From assembly GCF_963422335.1 (NCBI RefSeq), contig NZ_OY729424.1, forward strand, positions 6,262,001 to 6,326,000: a DNA stretch of 64,000 nucleotides, in the 5' to 3' direction. A model generated the notes under the pieces. The model was not told the origin of the DNA and made no database searches. It saw nothing but the letters and a program-made list of their open reading frames with translations. The first letter of the stretch is position 1, and every line of letters starts with the position of its first letter. Below, one piece after another: positions 34,037-43,444 of this stretch. Source of the DNA: an uncultured Roseateles sp. Its GTDB lineage: Bacteria > Pseudomonadota > Gammaproteobacteria > Burkholderiales > Burkholderiaceae_C. A program made the translations under genes and the position numbers.

Positions 34037-37000
34037 TCACCGCCCCACCCGCCGCAAATCCAGAGAGAACGGGAACTCCAGGCTGCGCTCGGGCGGGCGG
34101 GTTTCGAGCTTGCCCGGCGTGTGGCCCAGTGGCGAGAAACGGGCCAGGCGGCGGCTTTCGGCCTCGTAGGCATTGACCGGCAGGGTCTCGTAGCTGCGGC
34201 CGCCCGGGTGGGCGACGTAGTACTTGCCACCGCCCAGGGAGCGCTGCATCCAGGTGTCCACCAGGTCGATCGTCAAAGGCACATGCACGCCTATGGTCGG
34301 GTGCAGGGCCGAGGGCGGATGCCAGGCACGGTAGCGCACGCCGGCCACATATTCACCGACGCGGCCGGTGGGCTGCAGCGGCGCGGTCACGCCGTTTACC
34401 GTCACGCGGTGACGCGGATCGATCAGGCCGGTGACCTTGACCTCGATGCGCTCCAGCGACGAGTCGACATAGCGCACCGTGGTACCCGCCGAGCCCTCCT
34501 CGCCCATCACATGCCAGGGTTCCAGCGCATTGCGCAGCGTCAGCTGCACACCGGCCACGGTGATCTCGCCGGCCTTGGGGAAACGGAACTCGAAATGCGG
34601 CGCGAACCAGCCTGGATCGACGGCATAGCCCGCACGGGCCATGTCTTCCATCACATCGTCGAAATCCATCTGCACAAAGGTCGGCAGCAGGAAGCGGTCG
34701 TGCAGCTCGGTGCCCCAGCGCACCAGACTCTCGCGGTAAGGCGTCTTCCAGAAACGGGCCACCAGCGCACGCAAGAGCAGCTGCTGGACGATGCTCATCC
34801 GCGCATGGGGCGGCATCTCGAACGCGCGCAGCTCCAGCAGGCCCAGGCGGCCGGTGGAGGAGTCGGGCGAGTAGAGCTTGTCGATGCAGAACTCGCTGCG
34901 GTGGGTGTTGCCGGTCACGTCGACCAGCACATTGCGCAGCGAGCGATCCACCAGCCAGGGCGGCATCTGCTCGCCGCGCTCCTCGGTGGCACGAGCGATC
35001 TCGGCCAGGGCGATCTCCAGCTCGCGCAGCTGGTCGTTGCGGGCCTCGTCGACGCGCGGCGCCTGGCTGGTCGGGCCTATGAACATGCCCGAGAACAGAT
35101 AGCTCAGGGAAGGATGGTTGTGCCAGTAGGCGAGCAGCGAGGCCAAGAGGTCGGGCCGGCGCAGGAAGGGCGAATCGGCCGGCGTGGCACCGCCCAGCAC
35201 GAAGTGGTTGCCGCCGCCGGTGCCGGTGTGGCGGCCATCGATCATGAACTTCTCGCTGGACAAGCGCGTCTGCCAGGCCGCGTCGTACAGGAACTCGGTG
35301 TGCTGCACCAGCTCGCGCCAGTTGTGGGCGGGATGGATGTTGACCTCGATCACGCCGGGGTCGGGTGTGACCTGCAGCATCTTCAGCCGCGGGTCGCGTG
35401 GCGGCGGATAGCCCTCCAGCACGATCTTCACGCCCTGGGCGACTGCGGTGGCTTCCACTGCCGCCAGCAGCTCGAGATAGTCCTCCAGCTTCTTGATCGG
35501 CGGCATGAAGACGTACAGCACGCCGCTGGCCTTGCCGACCTTCTCGGCCTTGGGGCCGCTGGCACGGCGCGGGTCGCGTACCTCGACGCACAGCGCGCTG
35601 CGGGTGATCCAGTGCGCGCTCTCGAAGCGGTCCGGGCGCTGGCTCAGCGGCAGCGAATCTCCCAGGGTCGGACCGGCACCTGTGACAGGCACGCCGGACT
35701 GCACCCCCACGGTGCCGCCCTCGGCCAAGCCGCCGCCGGGCACACGCGAGGCATAGGCCGCCGCCGGACCGCCGACGGTTGATTGCGCACGCAGCTGCGC
35801 CGCCCCCGGCAACACGCCGCGCGGTGCGAACGGGTCCTGCTCGATGTGGAAGGGGAAGTCCGCCTCGGCCACCCAGGGCAGCGAGTCCAGCGGCAGGCGG
35901 TAGCCCATGGGCGAATCGCCAGGGAACAGATACATGCGCTCGTCGCGGAAGAACCAGGGCCCGCTGATCCAGGGCTTGCTGCTCAGCGCCGGGTTCTTGA
36001 TCACGTCCTCATCGTCGGCCCGCTTGATCGGCAGCACATAGCCGACCACATGCTCCAGCCCCTGCTGGAACACGCGGCGCAGGCGGCTGCGCTCCATCTC
36101 GTCGTCCAACTTGGATTCGAAGGGGTCGACATTGACCGGCAGGCGACGCTCGCGCCAGAGGTAGTAGAAAGTGTCCTCATGGCCGGCCTGGATGTGCTCA
36201 GTGTTCAGTCCCAGGCGGGTGGTCAGCGCGGCAATGAAGGCCTGGGCGTCGGTACTGGTGTAATTGTGCGGGTCGCGCTCGTCGGCAAACAGGGTCGGGT
36301 CTTGCCAGCAGGGCTGGCCATCCGCCCGCCAGAAGATGGACAGGGCCCAGCGCGGCAGCTGCTCACCCGGGTACCACTTGCCCTGGCCGAAATGCAAAAA
36401 ACCGCCCTGCCCGTACTCGGCGCGCAGGCGCTGCACCAATTGCTGGGCCAGGGTGCGCTTGGTCGGGCCCAGGGCGTCGGTGTTCCACTCGGCGCCATCT
36501 CGGTCATCGACCGAGACGAAGGTCGGCTCGCCGCCCATCGTCAGCCGCACATCACCTGCCTGCAGATCGGCGTCTACCTGCTCGCCCAGCTTCAGCACCT
36601 CGGCCCACTGTTCCTCGGTGTAGGGCTTGGTGACGCGGGGCGACTCCCAGATGCGGGTCACGCCCATCTCGTGGCCGAACTCGACCTCGGCCTTGTCCAC
36701 CGCACCGCTGATAGGCGCCGCGCTGGAGGGCTGGGGCGTGCAGGCCAGCGGGATATGGCCCTCGCCGGCGAGCAGGCCCGAGGTCGGGTCCAGGCCCAGC
36801 CAGCCGGCGCCGGGCAGATAGACCTCGCACCAGGCATGCAGGTCGGTGAAGTCGACCTCGGTGCCGCTGGGTCCGTCGAGCGCCTTTTGGTCGGGGGCCA
36901 GCTGTATCAGGTAGCCGGAGACGAATCGCGCCGCCAGGCCCAGATGGCGCAGCATCTGCACCAGCAGCCAGCCGGAGTCGCGGCAGGAGCCGGAGCGCGA

Positions 37001-37522
37001 GGTCAGCGTCTCCTCGGGCGTCTGCACGCCGGGTTCCATGCGAATCAGATACGACACATCGCCCTGCACGCGCTGGTTCAGCGCCACCAGAAAATCTATC
37101 GTCACCTGCGGCTTGAGGTCCACCTCGGCCAGGTAGGCGGCCAGCAGCGGCGTCGGCTCATCGACCGCCAGATAGGGCGCCAGCTCGGCGCGCTGCGCGT
37201 CGTCGTAGGCAAACGGGAATGTTTGCGCCTGCGGCTCGAGGAAGAAGTCGAACGGGTTGTAGACCGACATCTCGGCCACCAGATCGACGGTGACCTTGAA
37301 CTCCTTCGTCTTCTCCGGGAACACCAGCCGCGCCAGGTAGTTGGCGAAGGCGTCCTGCTGCCAGTTGATGAAGTGACCCTCGGGCTCGACCGTCAGCGAG
37401 TACGACAGGATGGGCGTGCGGCAGTGGGGCGCCGGACGCAGCCGCACCACCTGGGGCGAAAGCTCGACCAGGCGGTCGTACTGGTAGCGGGTGACATGCT
37501 TGAGCGCAACGTGGATGGACAA
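34037..37522 (-). CDS. transglutaminase-DUF2126 protein
   Basis: 1161 residues. N-terminal transglutaminase-like module: beta region (MSIHVALKHVTRYQYDRLVE) and catalytic triad Cys180 (SGSCRDSGWLL), His229 (TDLHAWCEVYL) and Asp245 (LGLDPTSG). From about residue 300 the DUF2126 region (DVRLTMGGEPTFVSVDDRDG, FGQGKWYPGEQLPRWAL) and a C-terminal part with FMPPIKKLEDYLELLAAVEA and SSEKFMIDGRHTGTGGGNHF, which published fold analysis relates to glutamine-synthetase/GCS-type carboxylate-amine ligases (recalled, not checked). So it may combine a ligase and a peptide-bond-processing activity. Located 56 bases after the alpha-E gene and 51 bases before the fusion gene. Confidence 0.85.
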   Translation of the reverse strand: MSIHVALKHVTRYQYDRLVELSPQVVRLRPAPHCRTPILSYSLTVEPEGHFINWQQDAFANYLARLVFPEKTKEFKVTVDLVAEMSVYNPFDFFLEPQAQTFPFAYDDAQRAELAPYLAVDEPTPLLAAYLAEVDLKPQVTIDFLVALNQRVQGDVSYLIRMEPGVQTPEETLTSRSGSCRDSGWLLVQMLRHLGLAARFVSGYLIQLAPDQKALDGPSGTEVDFTDLHAWCEVYLPGAGWLGLDPTSGLLAGEGHIPLACTPQPSSAAPISGAVDKAEVEFGHEMGVTRIWESPRVTKPYTEEQWAEVLKLGEQVDADLQAGDVRLTMGGEPTFVSVDDRDGAEWNTDALGPTKRTLAQQLVQRLRAEYGQGGFLHFGQGKWYPGEQLPRWALSIFWRADGQPCWQDPTLFADERDPHNYTSTDAQAFIAALTTRLGLNTEHIQAGHEDTFYYLWRERRLPVNVDPFESKLDDEMERSRLRRVFQQGLEHVVGYVLPIKRADDEDVIKNPALSSKPWISGPWFFRDERMYLFPGDSPMGYRLPLDSLPWVAEADFPFHIEQDPFAPRGVLPGAAQLRAQSTVGGPAAAYASRVPGGGLAEGGTVGVQSGVPVTGAGPTLGDSLPLSQRPDRFESAHWITRSALCVEVRDPRRASGPKAEKVGKASGVLYVFMPPIKKLEDYLELLAAVEATAVAQGVKIVLEGYPPPRDPRLKMLQVTPDPGVIEVNIHPAHNWRELVQHTEFLYDAAWQTRLSSEKFMIDGRHTGTGGGNHFVLGGATPADSPFLRRPDLLASLLAYWHNHPSLSYLFSGMFIGPTSQAPRVDEARNDQLRELEIALAEIARATEERGEQMPPWLVDRSLRNVLVDVTGNTHRSEFCIDKLYSPDSSTGRLGLLELRAFEMPPHARMSIVQQLLLRALVARFWKTPYRESLVRWGTELHDRFLLPTFVQMDFDDVMEDMARAGYAVDPGWFAPHFEFRFPKAGEITVAGVQLTLRNALEPWHVMGEEGSAGTTVRYVDSSLERIEVKVTGLIDPRHRVTVNGVTAPLQPTGRVGEYVAGVRYRAWHPPSALHPTIGVHVPLTIDLVDTWMQRSLGGGKYYVAHPGGRSYETLPVNAYEAESRRLARFSPLGHTPGKLETRPPERSLEFPFSLDLRRVGR

Positions 37523-37578
37523 AATGCTTCCTTCAAGGTTGCAGGAATGGGAGGGACGGAAGCATCAGCTGACCGGCT

Positions 37579-38535
37579 TCAGCTCGACGGCATCAGGAAA
37601 TCGCGGCTGATGCCGGCGCCCAGCTGGCCCACGCGCTCCAGGAACTGGGTCAGATAGGCATGCAGGCCGGTGTCGAGAATCTCGTCGATGCGCGCGAACT
37701 CCAGATCGGCGGCCAGCCGGCCGGCATGGCGCAGGGTGTCGTCCGACTGCTTGTTGGCCACCTGCTTGAGATTGCTGACCACGCGCTCCATGCAGTAGGC
37801 CAGCGAGCGCGGCATATTGGTCCGCAGCAGCAGCAATTCGGCCACCTTGTCGGGCTGTATCACATTGCTGAAGACCTTGCGGTAGATCTCGAAGCCCGAT
37901 ACCGAACGCAGCAGGGCCGACCAGTGATAGAAATCGTGCGAGTTGTCGCGCTCATTGGCCTCGCCGTGGAACTCGCTGTCCAGTGCATGGAACTTCACGT
38001 CCAGCAGCCGGGCGGTGTTGTCGGCCCGCTCCAGGAAGGAGCCGATGCGGATGAAGCTGAAGGCTTCGTCCTGCAGCATCGTGCCCACCGTCACACCATG
38101 CGACAGGTGCGAGCGGAACTTCACCCACTCCAGCAGGGCCGAGGGGTCGCGCTCCAGCAGGCCGTCGGCCAGCAGGCGCCTGAACTCCAGCCAGGTCTGG
38201 TTGGTGGTCTCCCAGACCTCGGTGGTCAAGGTGCCGCGCACCGCACGGGCGTTCTCGCGCGCCGCACGCAGGCAGCTGATGATGGACGAGGGATTGCCCT
38301 CATCGGCCACCATGAAGTGCTTGACCTTGCGCGGCGTGACGTCGCCATGCCGCTCCTGGTAGGCACCGATCAGCTCCGAGATCGACAGAATGCCCCGCCA
38401 GCCCTGCTCGGCCGCCGCAGCGGACTGCGGCAGGAGCGAGGTCTGGTAGTTGACGTCCAGCATGCGGGCTGTGTTTTCGGCTCGTTCCATGTAGCGCGAG
38501 AGCCAGAACAAGTGGTCTGCGGTTCTTGACAGCAT
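37579..38535 (-). CDS. alpha-E domain protein (DUF403)
   Basis: 318 residues, all helical, starting MLSRTADHLFWLSRYMERAENTARML, the family signature. Paired conserved motifs are the N-terminal RYMERAENTARMLD and the later SFLERADNTARLLDVK, which suggest an internal duplication. Role unknown; it is found almost only beside ATP-grasp and transglutaminase-like proteins. ATG 38535 sits 20 bases after the ATP-grasp gene. Confidence 0.85.
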   Translation of the reverse strand: MLSRTADHLFWLSRYMERAENTARMLDVNYQTSLLPQSAAAAEQGWRGILSISELIGAYQERHGDVTPRKVKHFMVADEGNPSSIISCLRAARENARAVRGTLTTEVWETTNQTWLEFRRLLADGLLERDPSALLEWVKFRSHLSHGVTVGTMLQDEAFSFIRIGSFLERADNTARLLDVKFHALDSEFHGEANERDNSHDFYHWSALLRSVSGFEIYRKVFSNVIQPDKVAELLLLRTNMPRSLAYCMERVVSNLKQVANKQSDDTLRHAGRLAADLEFARIDEILDTGLHAYLTQFLERVGQLGAGISRDFLMPSS

Positions 38536-38555
38536 GTTGATGTTTCCGTTCCGGT

Positions 38556-39989
38556 TCAGTCTTCCAGCACCCAGGTGTCCTTGGTGCCGCCGCCCTGGCT
38601 GCTGTTGACCACCAGCGAGCCCTCCTTCAGTGCCACCCGGGTCAGGCCGCCGGGCACCATCTGCACGGTGGCGCCGGACAGCACAAAGGGCCGCAGGTCG
38701 ATGTGCCGCGGCGCGATGCCGGACTCGACAAAGGTCGGGCATGTCGACAGGCTCAGCGTCGGCTGGGCGATGTAGTTGCTGGGGTTGGCGATCAGGTGGG
38801 CGCGGAAGTCCTCGATCTCCTGCTGAGTGGCCGCAGGGCCGACCAGCATGCCGTAGCCGCCGGCGCCGTGCACCTCCTTGACCACCAGCTCGCCCAGATG
38901 GGCCAGCACATGCTTCAGGTCATCGGCCTTGCGGCACTGGTAGGTCGGCACATTGTTCAGGATGGGCCGCTCGCCCAGGTAGAACTCGATCATCTGTGGC
39001 ACATAGGGGTAGATCGACTTGTCATCCGCAATGCCGGTGCCCACCGCATTGCTGAGGCAGACGTTGCCGGCCTTGTAGGCCTCGAGCAGGCCGGGGCAGC
39101 CCAGGGTCGAGTCCTTGCGGAAGACCTGCGGGTCGAGGAAGTCGTCATCCAGCCGCCGGTAGATCACGTCGATGCGCTTGGGGCCGCGCGTGGTGCGCAT
39201 ATAGACGACCTTGTCCTGCACGAACAAGTCCTGGCCCTCGACCAGCTCCACCCCCATCTGCTGGGCCAGGAAGGCATGCTCGAAGTAGGCGGAGTTGTAC
39301 ATGCCGGGTGTCAGCACCACCACCATGGGCTCGCTGACGCCCTGGGGCGCCACGCTGCGCAGGGTCTCCAGCAGCAGGTCAGGGTAGTGGGCCACCGGCG
39401 CAATGCGGTGCTGGGCGAACAGGTCCGGGAACAGCCGCATCATCATCTTGCGGTTTTCCAGCATATAGCTGACGCCGCTGGGTACGCGCAGATTGTCTTC
39501 CAGCACGTAGTAGCTACCGCTGCCATCCGGGTTGGCGGCGCGCACGATGTCCACGCCGGCAATGTGGGAGTAGATGTTCTTGGGCACATCCACGCCCATC
39601 ATCTCGGGCCGGAACTGCGCGTTGTGCTCGATCTGCTCGCGCGGCACGATGCCGGCCTTGAGAATCTCCTGCCCGTGGTAGACGTCGTGGATGAAACGGT
39701 TCAGCGCCGTGACCCGCTGCACCAGGCCGGCTTCCATCTCGCGCCACTCATGGGCCGGTATCACGCGCGGGATCTGATCGAAGGGGATCAGGCGCTCGGT
39801 GCCCTCGCCGGTGTCCTTGTCGCCATAGACGGCAAAGGTGATGCCGACACGGCGGAAGATGACCTCGGCTTCCTCGCGCCTGGCGCGCATCAGTTCGACC
39901 GGCTGCACCGCCAGCCAGCGCTCGAAGGTCTTGTAGTGCTCTCGCGCCAGCGAATTGCCGGCATGCATTTCATCGAAGCTCGGTCTCAT
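38556..39989 (-). CDS. circularly permuted ATP-grasp ligase (DUF404/DUF407)
   Basis: 477 residues, first gene of the cluster. Motifs shared with the ATP-grasp half of the fusion protein: FAVYGDKDTGEGTERLIPFD, LEDNLRVPSGVSYMLENRK, VVVLTPGMYNSAYFEHAFLAQQMG, IYRRLDDDFLDP, KEVHGAGGYGMLVGP and VPGGLTRVALKEGSLVVNSSQGGGTKDTWV. A ligase that forms amide bonds in a peptide is the expected role. The 196-base upstream spacer, shared with the divergent GGDEF-EAL gene, contains a weak Crp/Fnr-like operator. Confidence 0.88.
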   Translation of the reverse strand: MRPSFDEMHAGNSLAREHYKTFERWLAVQPVELMRARREEAEVIFRRVGITFAVYGDKDTGEGTERLIPFDQIPRVIPAHEWREMEAGLVQRVTALNRFIHDVYHGQEILKAGIVPREQIEHNAQFRPEMMGVDVPKNIYSHIAGVDIVRAANPDGSGSYYVLEDNLRVPSGVSYMLENRKMMMRLFPDLFAQHRIAPVAHYPDLLLETLRSVAPQGVSEPMVVVLTPGMYNSAYFEHAFLAQQMGVELVEGQDLFVQDKVVYMRTTRGPKRIDVIYRRLDDDFLDPQVFRKDSTLGCPGLLEAYKAGNVCLSNAVGTGIADDKSIYPYVPQMIEFYLGERPILNNVPTYQCRKADDLKHVLAHLGELVVKEVHGAGGYGMLVGPAATQQEIEDFRAHLIANPSNYIAQPTLSLSTCPTFVESGIAPRHIDLRPFVLSGATVQMVPGGLTRVALKEGSLVVNSSQGGGTKDTWVLED

Positions 39990-40116
39990 GGAGTCCCTCC
40001 TGCATCAAAGCTAGAGCAATAAGCGCACCAGGCACTGGCCTCCGAAGCCCGCGACCGGCCCGGTGCCTGCCCAGTGTGCACCGTGCACCAGGGTCACCGC
40101 CAGCCCGCGCACCATT

Positions 40117-40132
40117 TGTTGGCGTGCGCACC
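40117..40132. promoter_or_regulatory. weak Crp/Fnr-like operator (TGTTG-GCGTGC-GCACC)
   Basis: Seven of ten half-site positions, no GTC/GAC flank. Centre is 61 bases before ATG 40186 of the GGDEF-EAL gene and 135 bases before the ATP-grasp gene. Kept because of the spacing shared with other sites, but the weakest of the nine. Confidence 0.35.
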
Positions 40133-40185
40133 ACAAACGGGCGCACAAGCCGCCGCAGCCTCCTTCCGCCGAGCCGGGCAATGGC

Positions 40186-43100
40186 ATGGATATTGCGACA
40201 GACCAGGGTCAACCCTCACACACCATGCTGACCCTGCTATCCCGTTTTCTCGGCCGCCTGAGCGTGGGCCGCAAGCTGCTGCTGATCTTTCTGCTCGACA
40301 TGAGTGCGGTGATCTACATCAGCGGCATCCTGGTGAACGAGAAGTACCTGGCGATCGACTTTGCCCGCAAGGAGCTGGCCGGCAACAGCTATATCGCCGC
40401 CCTGCACGGCGGCCTGCTGGCCAGCAGCGCTGCCGCGCCGGTCGACGCCGGCACGGCGGCCCAGGCGCTGCAGTCGGTCAGAAAGGCCGAGCAGAAGCTG
40501 GGCGAAGGCATGGACAGCGAGGCACTGAGCCAGGCCTTCGAGCAGGCACTGCAGCGCCAGCAGGCCCAGCCGGGCGATCTGGCACCGGCCCAGGCCGCCC
40601 TGGCCAGCGGCCGCGAGCTCGTCACCCGCGTCGGCAACCAGTCGAATCTGATACTCGACCCGGACCTGGACAGCTACTACACGATGTCCATCATCCTGCT
40701 GCGCGTGCCCGAGCTGCTGGAGGCGGTGGCGGGGCTGAGCGGCCATGTGCTGCCCCATCCGGTGGCCAGCAATATGAGCGAAAGCGACGCCCGCGCCCGC
40801 TTCCTGCTGCTGGAGGGCCGGCTGGACACCAGCCGCCAGGCCCTGGCCTCCGACTATGCCGAGGCCTTTGCCGCCGGCGGGGCGACGATGCGCCAGGCGC
40901 TGAACCCGGGTTTTCAGGCGCTGCTCACCGCCATCGACAACTACCGCAAGGCTGCCCGCGAGGCCATCGATGCCGGCAACCCCGCCACACGGCAAGACCT
41001 GGTAGAGGCCCATGCCCAGTTGCTGGACCGCACCCAGCAGGCCTGGCAGACGGCCGGCGCGCAGATGGAGCAGCTGCTGCGCCAGCGCATTGCCGGTTTC
41101 TTCACCCGCATGTGGCTTCACCTGGGCACGGCGCTGGCCCTGCTGAGCGTGATTCTGACCGCCGTGTTCTTTGTCGCGAGGCAGATCGCCGTGCCGCTGC
41201 AGCGCCTGGCGCGCGTGGCCGACGAGGTCAAGCGCACCGGCGACCACTCGCTGCGCGGCCACTGGGACAGCAGCGACGAGATCGGCCGCCTGGTGCTGGG
41301 TTTCAACGACATGCTGGCCCAGCTGGATCGCGAACGCCTGGCCCAGCAGGAGCTGGCGGCCAGCGCCCGCGCCGCCGAGGCCCAGCAGCAACTGGTCGAG
41401 GCAATGCCCATCCCGATGATGGTCACCGCCGTGCCCGGCCACCAGGTCCTGCATGCCAACAAGCCGGCTCAGGCCTGGCTGGGCCGCAGCAGCGACGACC
41501 CCTGGCGCAACGGACTGGACGCCGCGGTACGGGCGCGCTTCTTTCAGCAGCTGGCCGACCGCGACGCCGTCGATGAGTTCGAGGTGCGCTGGAAAACCGG
41601 CGCCGAGCCAACCTGGGCCGTGTTGTCCGCGCGGCGGCTGGAATTCCAGGGCCAGAGCGCGGTGCTGACCGCCTTCACGCCCATCAACCACCTGAAGTTC
41701 ATGGAACGCCGGCTGGAGCTGTGGGCCAAGGTCTTCGAGGCCTCCAACGAGGGCATCCTGATCATCGACGCCGAGCACCGCATCCTCACCGCCAACAGCG
41801 CCTTCTGCCGCAACACCGGCTATGAGTTGTACGAGCTGATAGGCGAGCCGGTGCGTGGCCAGGGCGAGGCGGGCACCGGCGCCTTCATGGCCGCGCTGGA
41901 GCCGCTCTTGGCCCACCACGCCAACTGGCAGGGCGAGATCGTCATCCAGCGCCGCGACGGCAGCTGCTATCCGGCCTGGCTGATGCTCAGCGTGATGCGC
42001 GAAGGCCACCAGGGCCATGTCTCGCACACCATCGCCACCACGATCGACATCAGCGACCGCAAGCGCAACGAGGAGCGCATCCGCTTCCTGGCCCAGCACG
42101 ATGTGCTGACCGAGCTGCCCAACCGCTCGCTGTGCATCGAGCGCCTGCGCATGGCCATGCAGCAGGCCCAGCGCCGCGGCGACAAGGTGGCCGTGCTCTT
42201 CATCGACCTCGACCACTTCAAAAACATCAACGACACCCTGGGCCACCACATCGGCGACGGCCTCCTGCGTTCGGTCGCCAAGCGGCTGCTGCAGGCCGTG
42301 CGCGCCGGCGACACGGTCAGCCGCCTCGGTGGCGATGAGTTCGTCGTCGTGCTGACCGGCGTGACCGATGTGCACGAGGTGGTCTCCGTCGTCGATGAAC
42401 GGCTGGTGCCGCTGGTGCGCCAGACCCATGACATAGCCGGCGCGATGCTGCAGATCTCCTGCAGCGTCGGTGCCGCCGTCTATCCGGACGACTCGGACGA
42501 CCTCGACACCCTGATGCGCCACGCCGACGTGGCGATGTACCAGGCCAAGGCCCAGGGCCGAGACAGCGCCCACTTCTTCACCCCGGAGCTGAACGAGCGG
42601 GCCCAGCGCCGCATGCGGCTGGAGTCGAACCTGCGCCAGGCGCTGGAGCGCCACGAGCTGAGCCTGCATTACCAGCCGCGCGTCTGCGCCCAGACCGGTC
42701 GCACGCTGGGCGTGGAGGCGCTGCTGCGCTGGCACAGCGCCGAGCTGGGCCCGGTCACCCCGGCCCAGTTCATCCCTATCGCCGAAGACACGCGGCTGAT
42801 CGCACCGATTGGCGCCTGGGTCATCGCCGAGGCCTGCCGGCAGATGGCCGAATGGCGGGCGCAAGACCTGGACCTGCCCCAGGTCTCGGTCAATGTCTCG
42901 GCGCTGCAGCTGGTGGACGACGGCCTGCTGGACACCTTGAAGGCCACCCTGGCTCGCCACACCCTGCCGCAAGGCAGCATCGAACTGGAGCTGACCGAGT
43001 CAGCCCTGATGGACAAGGCCGATCAGACGCTGGACCGGCTGCACGCGATCAAGGCCCTGGGGGTCGATTTGGCGATCGACGACTTCGGCACCGGCTACTC

Positions 43101-43425
43101 AAGCCTCAACTACCTGAACCGCTTCCCGATCGAGCGGCTGAAGATAGACCGCTCCTTCATCCGCGACATGTTCGACGACCCGACCGATCTGGCCATCACC
43201 CACGCCATCATCGGCCTGGGCCACACGCTGGGCTTGAAGGTGGTGGCGGAGGGGGTGGAAACCGAACGCGAGGCGCATACGCTGCGCGCCGCCGGCTGTG
43301 ACGAGCTGCAGGGCTTCTGGGTGGCTCGGCCTATGCCGGCCGAGGCGCTGGGCGAGTGGCTGCGCCAGCGCATGGCGCCGTCACATGGCCGAGAGCGCGA
43401 CTTGAGCGAAGCGCTGCAGGCCTGA
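40186..43425 (+). CDS. membrane GGDEF-EAL protein with HAMP and PAS
   Basis: 1079 residues. Two membrane segments (about 27-47, LLLIFLLDMSAVIYISGILV, and about 313-336), a helical periplasmic sensor between them, HAMP, two PAS-like domains (about 405-510 and 515-640), a GGDEF domain with intact RLGGDEF and an inhibition site RAGD five residues upstream, and an EAL domain with EALLRWH, SVNVSALQL, ELTESALM, IDDFGTGYSSLNYL, KIDRSFI and AEGVETE: all usual metal and catalytic positions are present. So it may both make and break c-di-GMP. ATG 40186 gives a short soluble lead; ATG 40225 is an equally possible start. Confidence 0.85.
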   Translation: MDIATDQGQPSHTMLTLLSRFLGRLSVGRKLLLIFLLDMSAVIYISGILVNEKYLAIDFARKELAGNSYIAALHGGLLASSAAAPVDAGTAAQALQSVRKAEQKLGEGMDSEALSQAFEQALQRQQAQPGDLAPAQAALASGRELVTRVGNQSNLILDPDLDSYYTMSIILLRVPELLEAVAGLSGHVLPHPVASNMSESDARARFLLLEGRLDTSRQALASDYAEAFAAGGATMRQALNPGFQALLTAIDNYRKAAREAIDAGNPATRQDLVEAHAQLLDRTQQAWQTAGAQMEQLLRQRIAGFFTRMWLHLGTALALLSVILTAVFFVARQIAVPLQRLARVADEVKRTGDHSLRGHWDSSDEIGRLVLGFNDMLAQLDRERLAQQELAASARAAEAQQQLVEAMPIPMMVTAVPGHQVLHANKPAQAWLGRSSDDPWRNGLDAAVRARFFQQLADRDAVDEFEVRWKTGAEPTWAVLSARRLEFQGQSAVLTAFTPINHLKFMERRLELWAKVFEASNEGILIIDAEHRILTANSAFCRNTGYELYELIGEPVRGQGEAGTGAFMAALEPLLAHHANWQGEIVIQRRDGSCYPAWLMLSVMREGHQGHVSHTIATTIDISDRKRNEERIRFLAQHDVLTELPNRSLCIERLRMAMQQAQRRGDKVAVLFIDLDHFKNINDTLGHHIGDGLLRSVAKRLLQAVRAGDTVSRLGGDEFVVVLTGVTDVHEVVSVVDERLVPLVRQTHDIAGAMLQISCSVGAAVYPDDSDDLDTLMRHADVAMYQAKAQGRDSAHFFTPELNERAQRRMRLESNLRQALERHELSLHYQPRVCAQTGRTLGVEALLRWHSAELGPVTPAQFIPIAEDTRLIAPIGAWVIAEACRQMAEWRAQDLDLPQVSVNVSALQLVDDGLLDTLKATLARHTLPQGSIELELTESALMDKADQTLDRLHAIKALGVDLAIDDFGTGYSSLNYLNRFPIERLKIDRSFIRDMFDDPTDLAITHAIIGLGHTLGLKVVAEGVETEREAHTLRAAGCDELQGFWVARPMPAEALGEWLRQRMAPSHGRERDLSEALQA

Positions 43426-43444
43426 TGAAGCAGCGCCGCGAGGC

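Noticed and set aside
31274..35782. Very long plus-strand open frames opposite the ATP-grasp/transglutaminase cluster.
   Set aside because: Antisense shadows caused by high GC; Gln/His/Arg-rich with no recognisable domain, while the minus strand has full conserved proteins.
40076..40089. Tandem GTGCACC repeat between the ATP-grasp and GGDEF-EAL genes.
   Set aside because: Two short copies only; spacing does not fit the operator and no other support.
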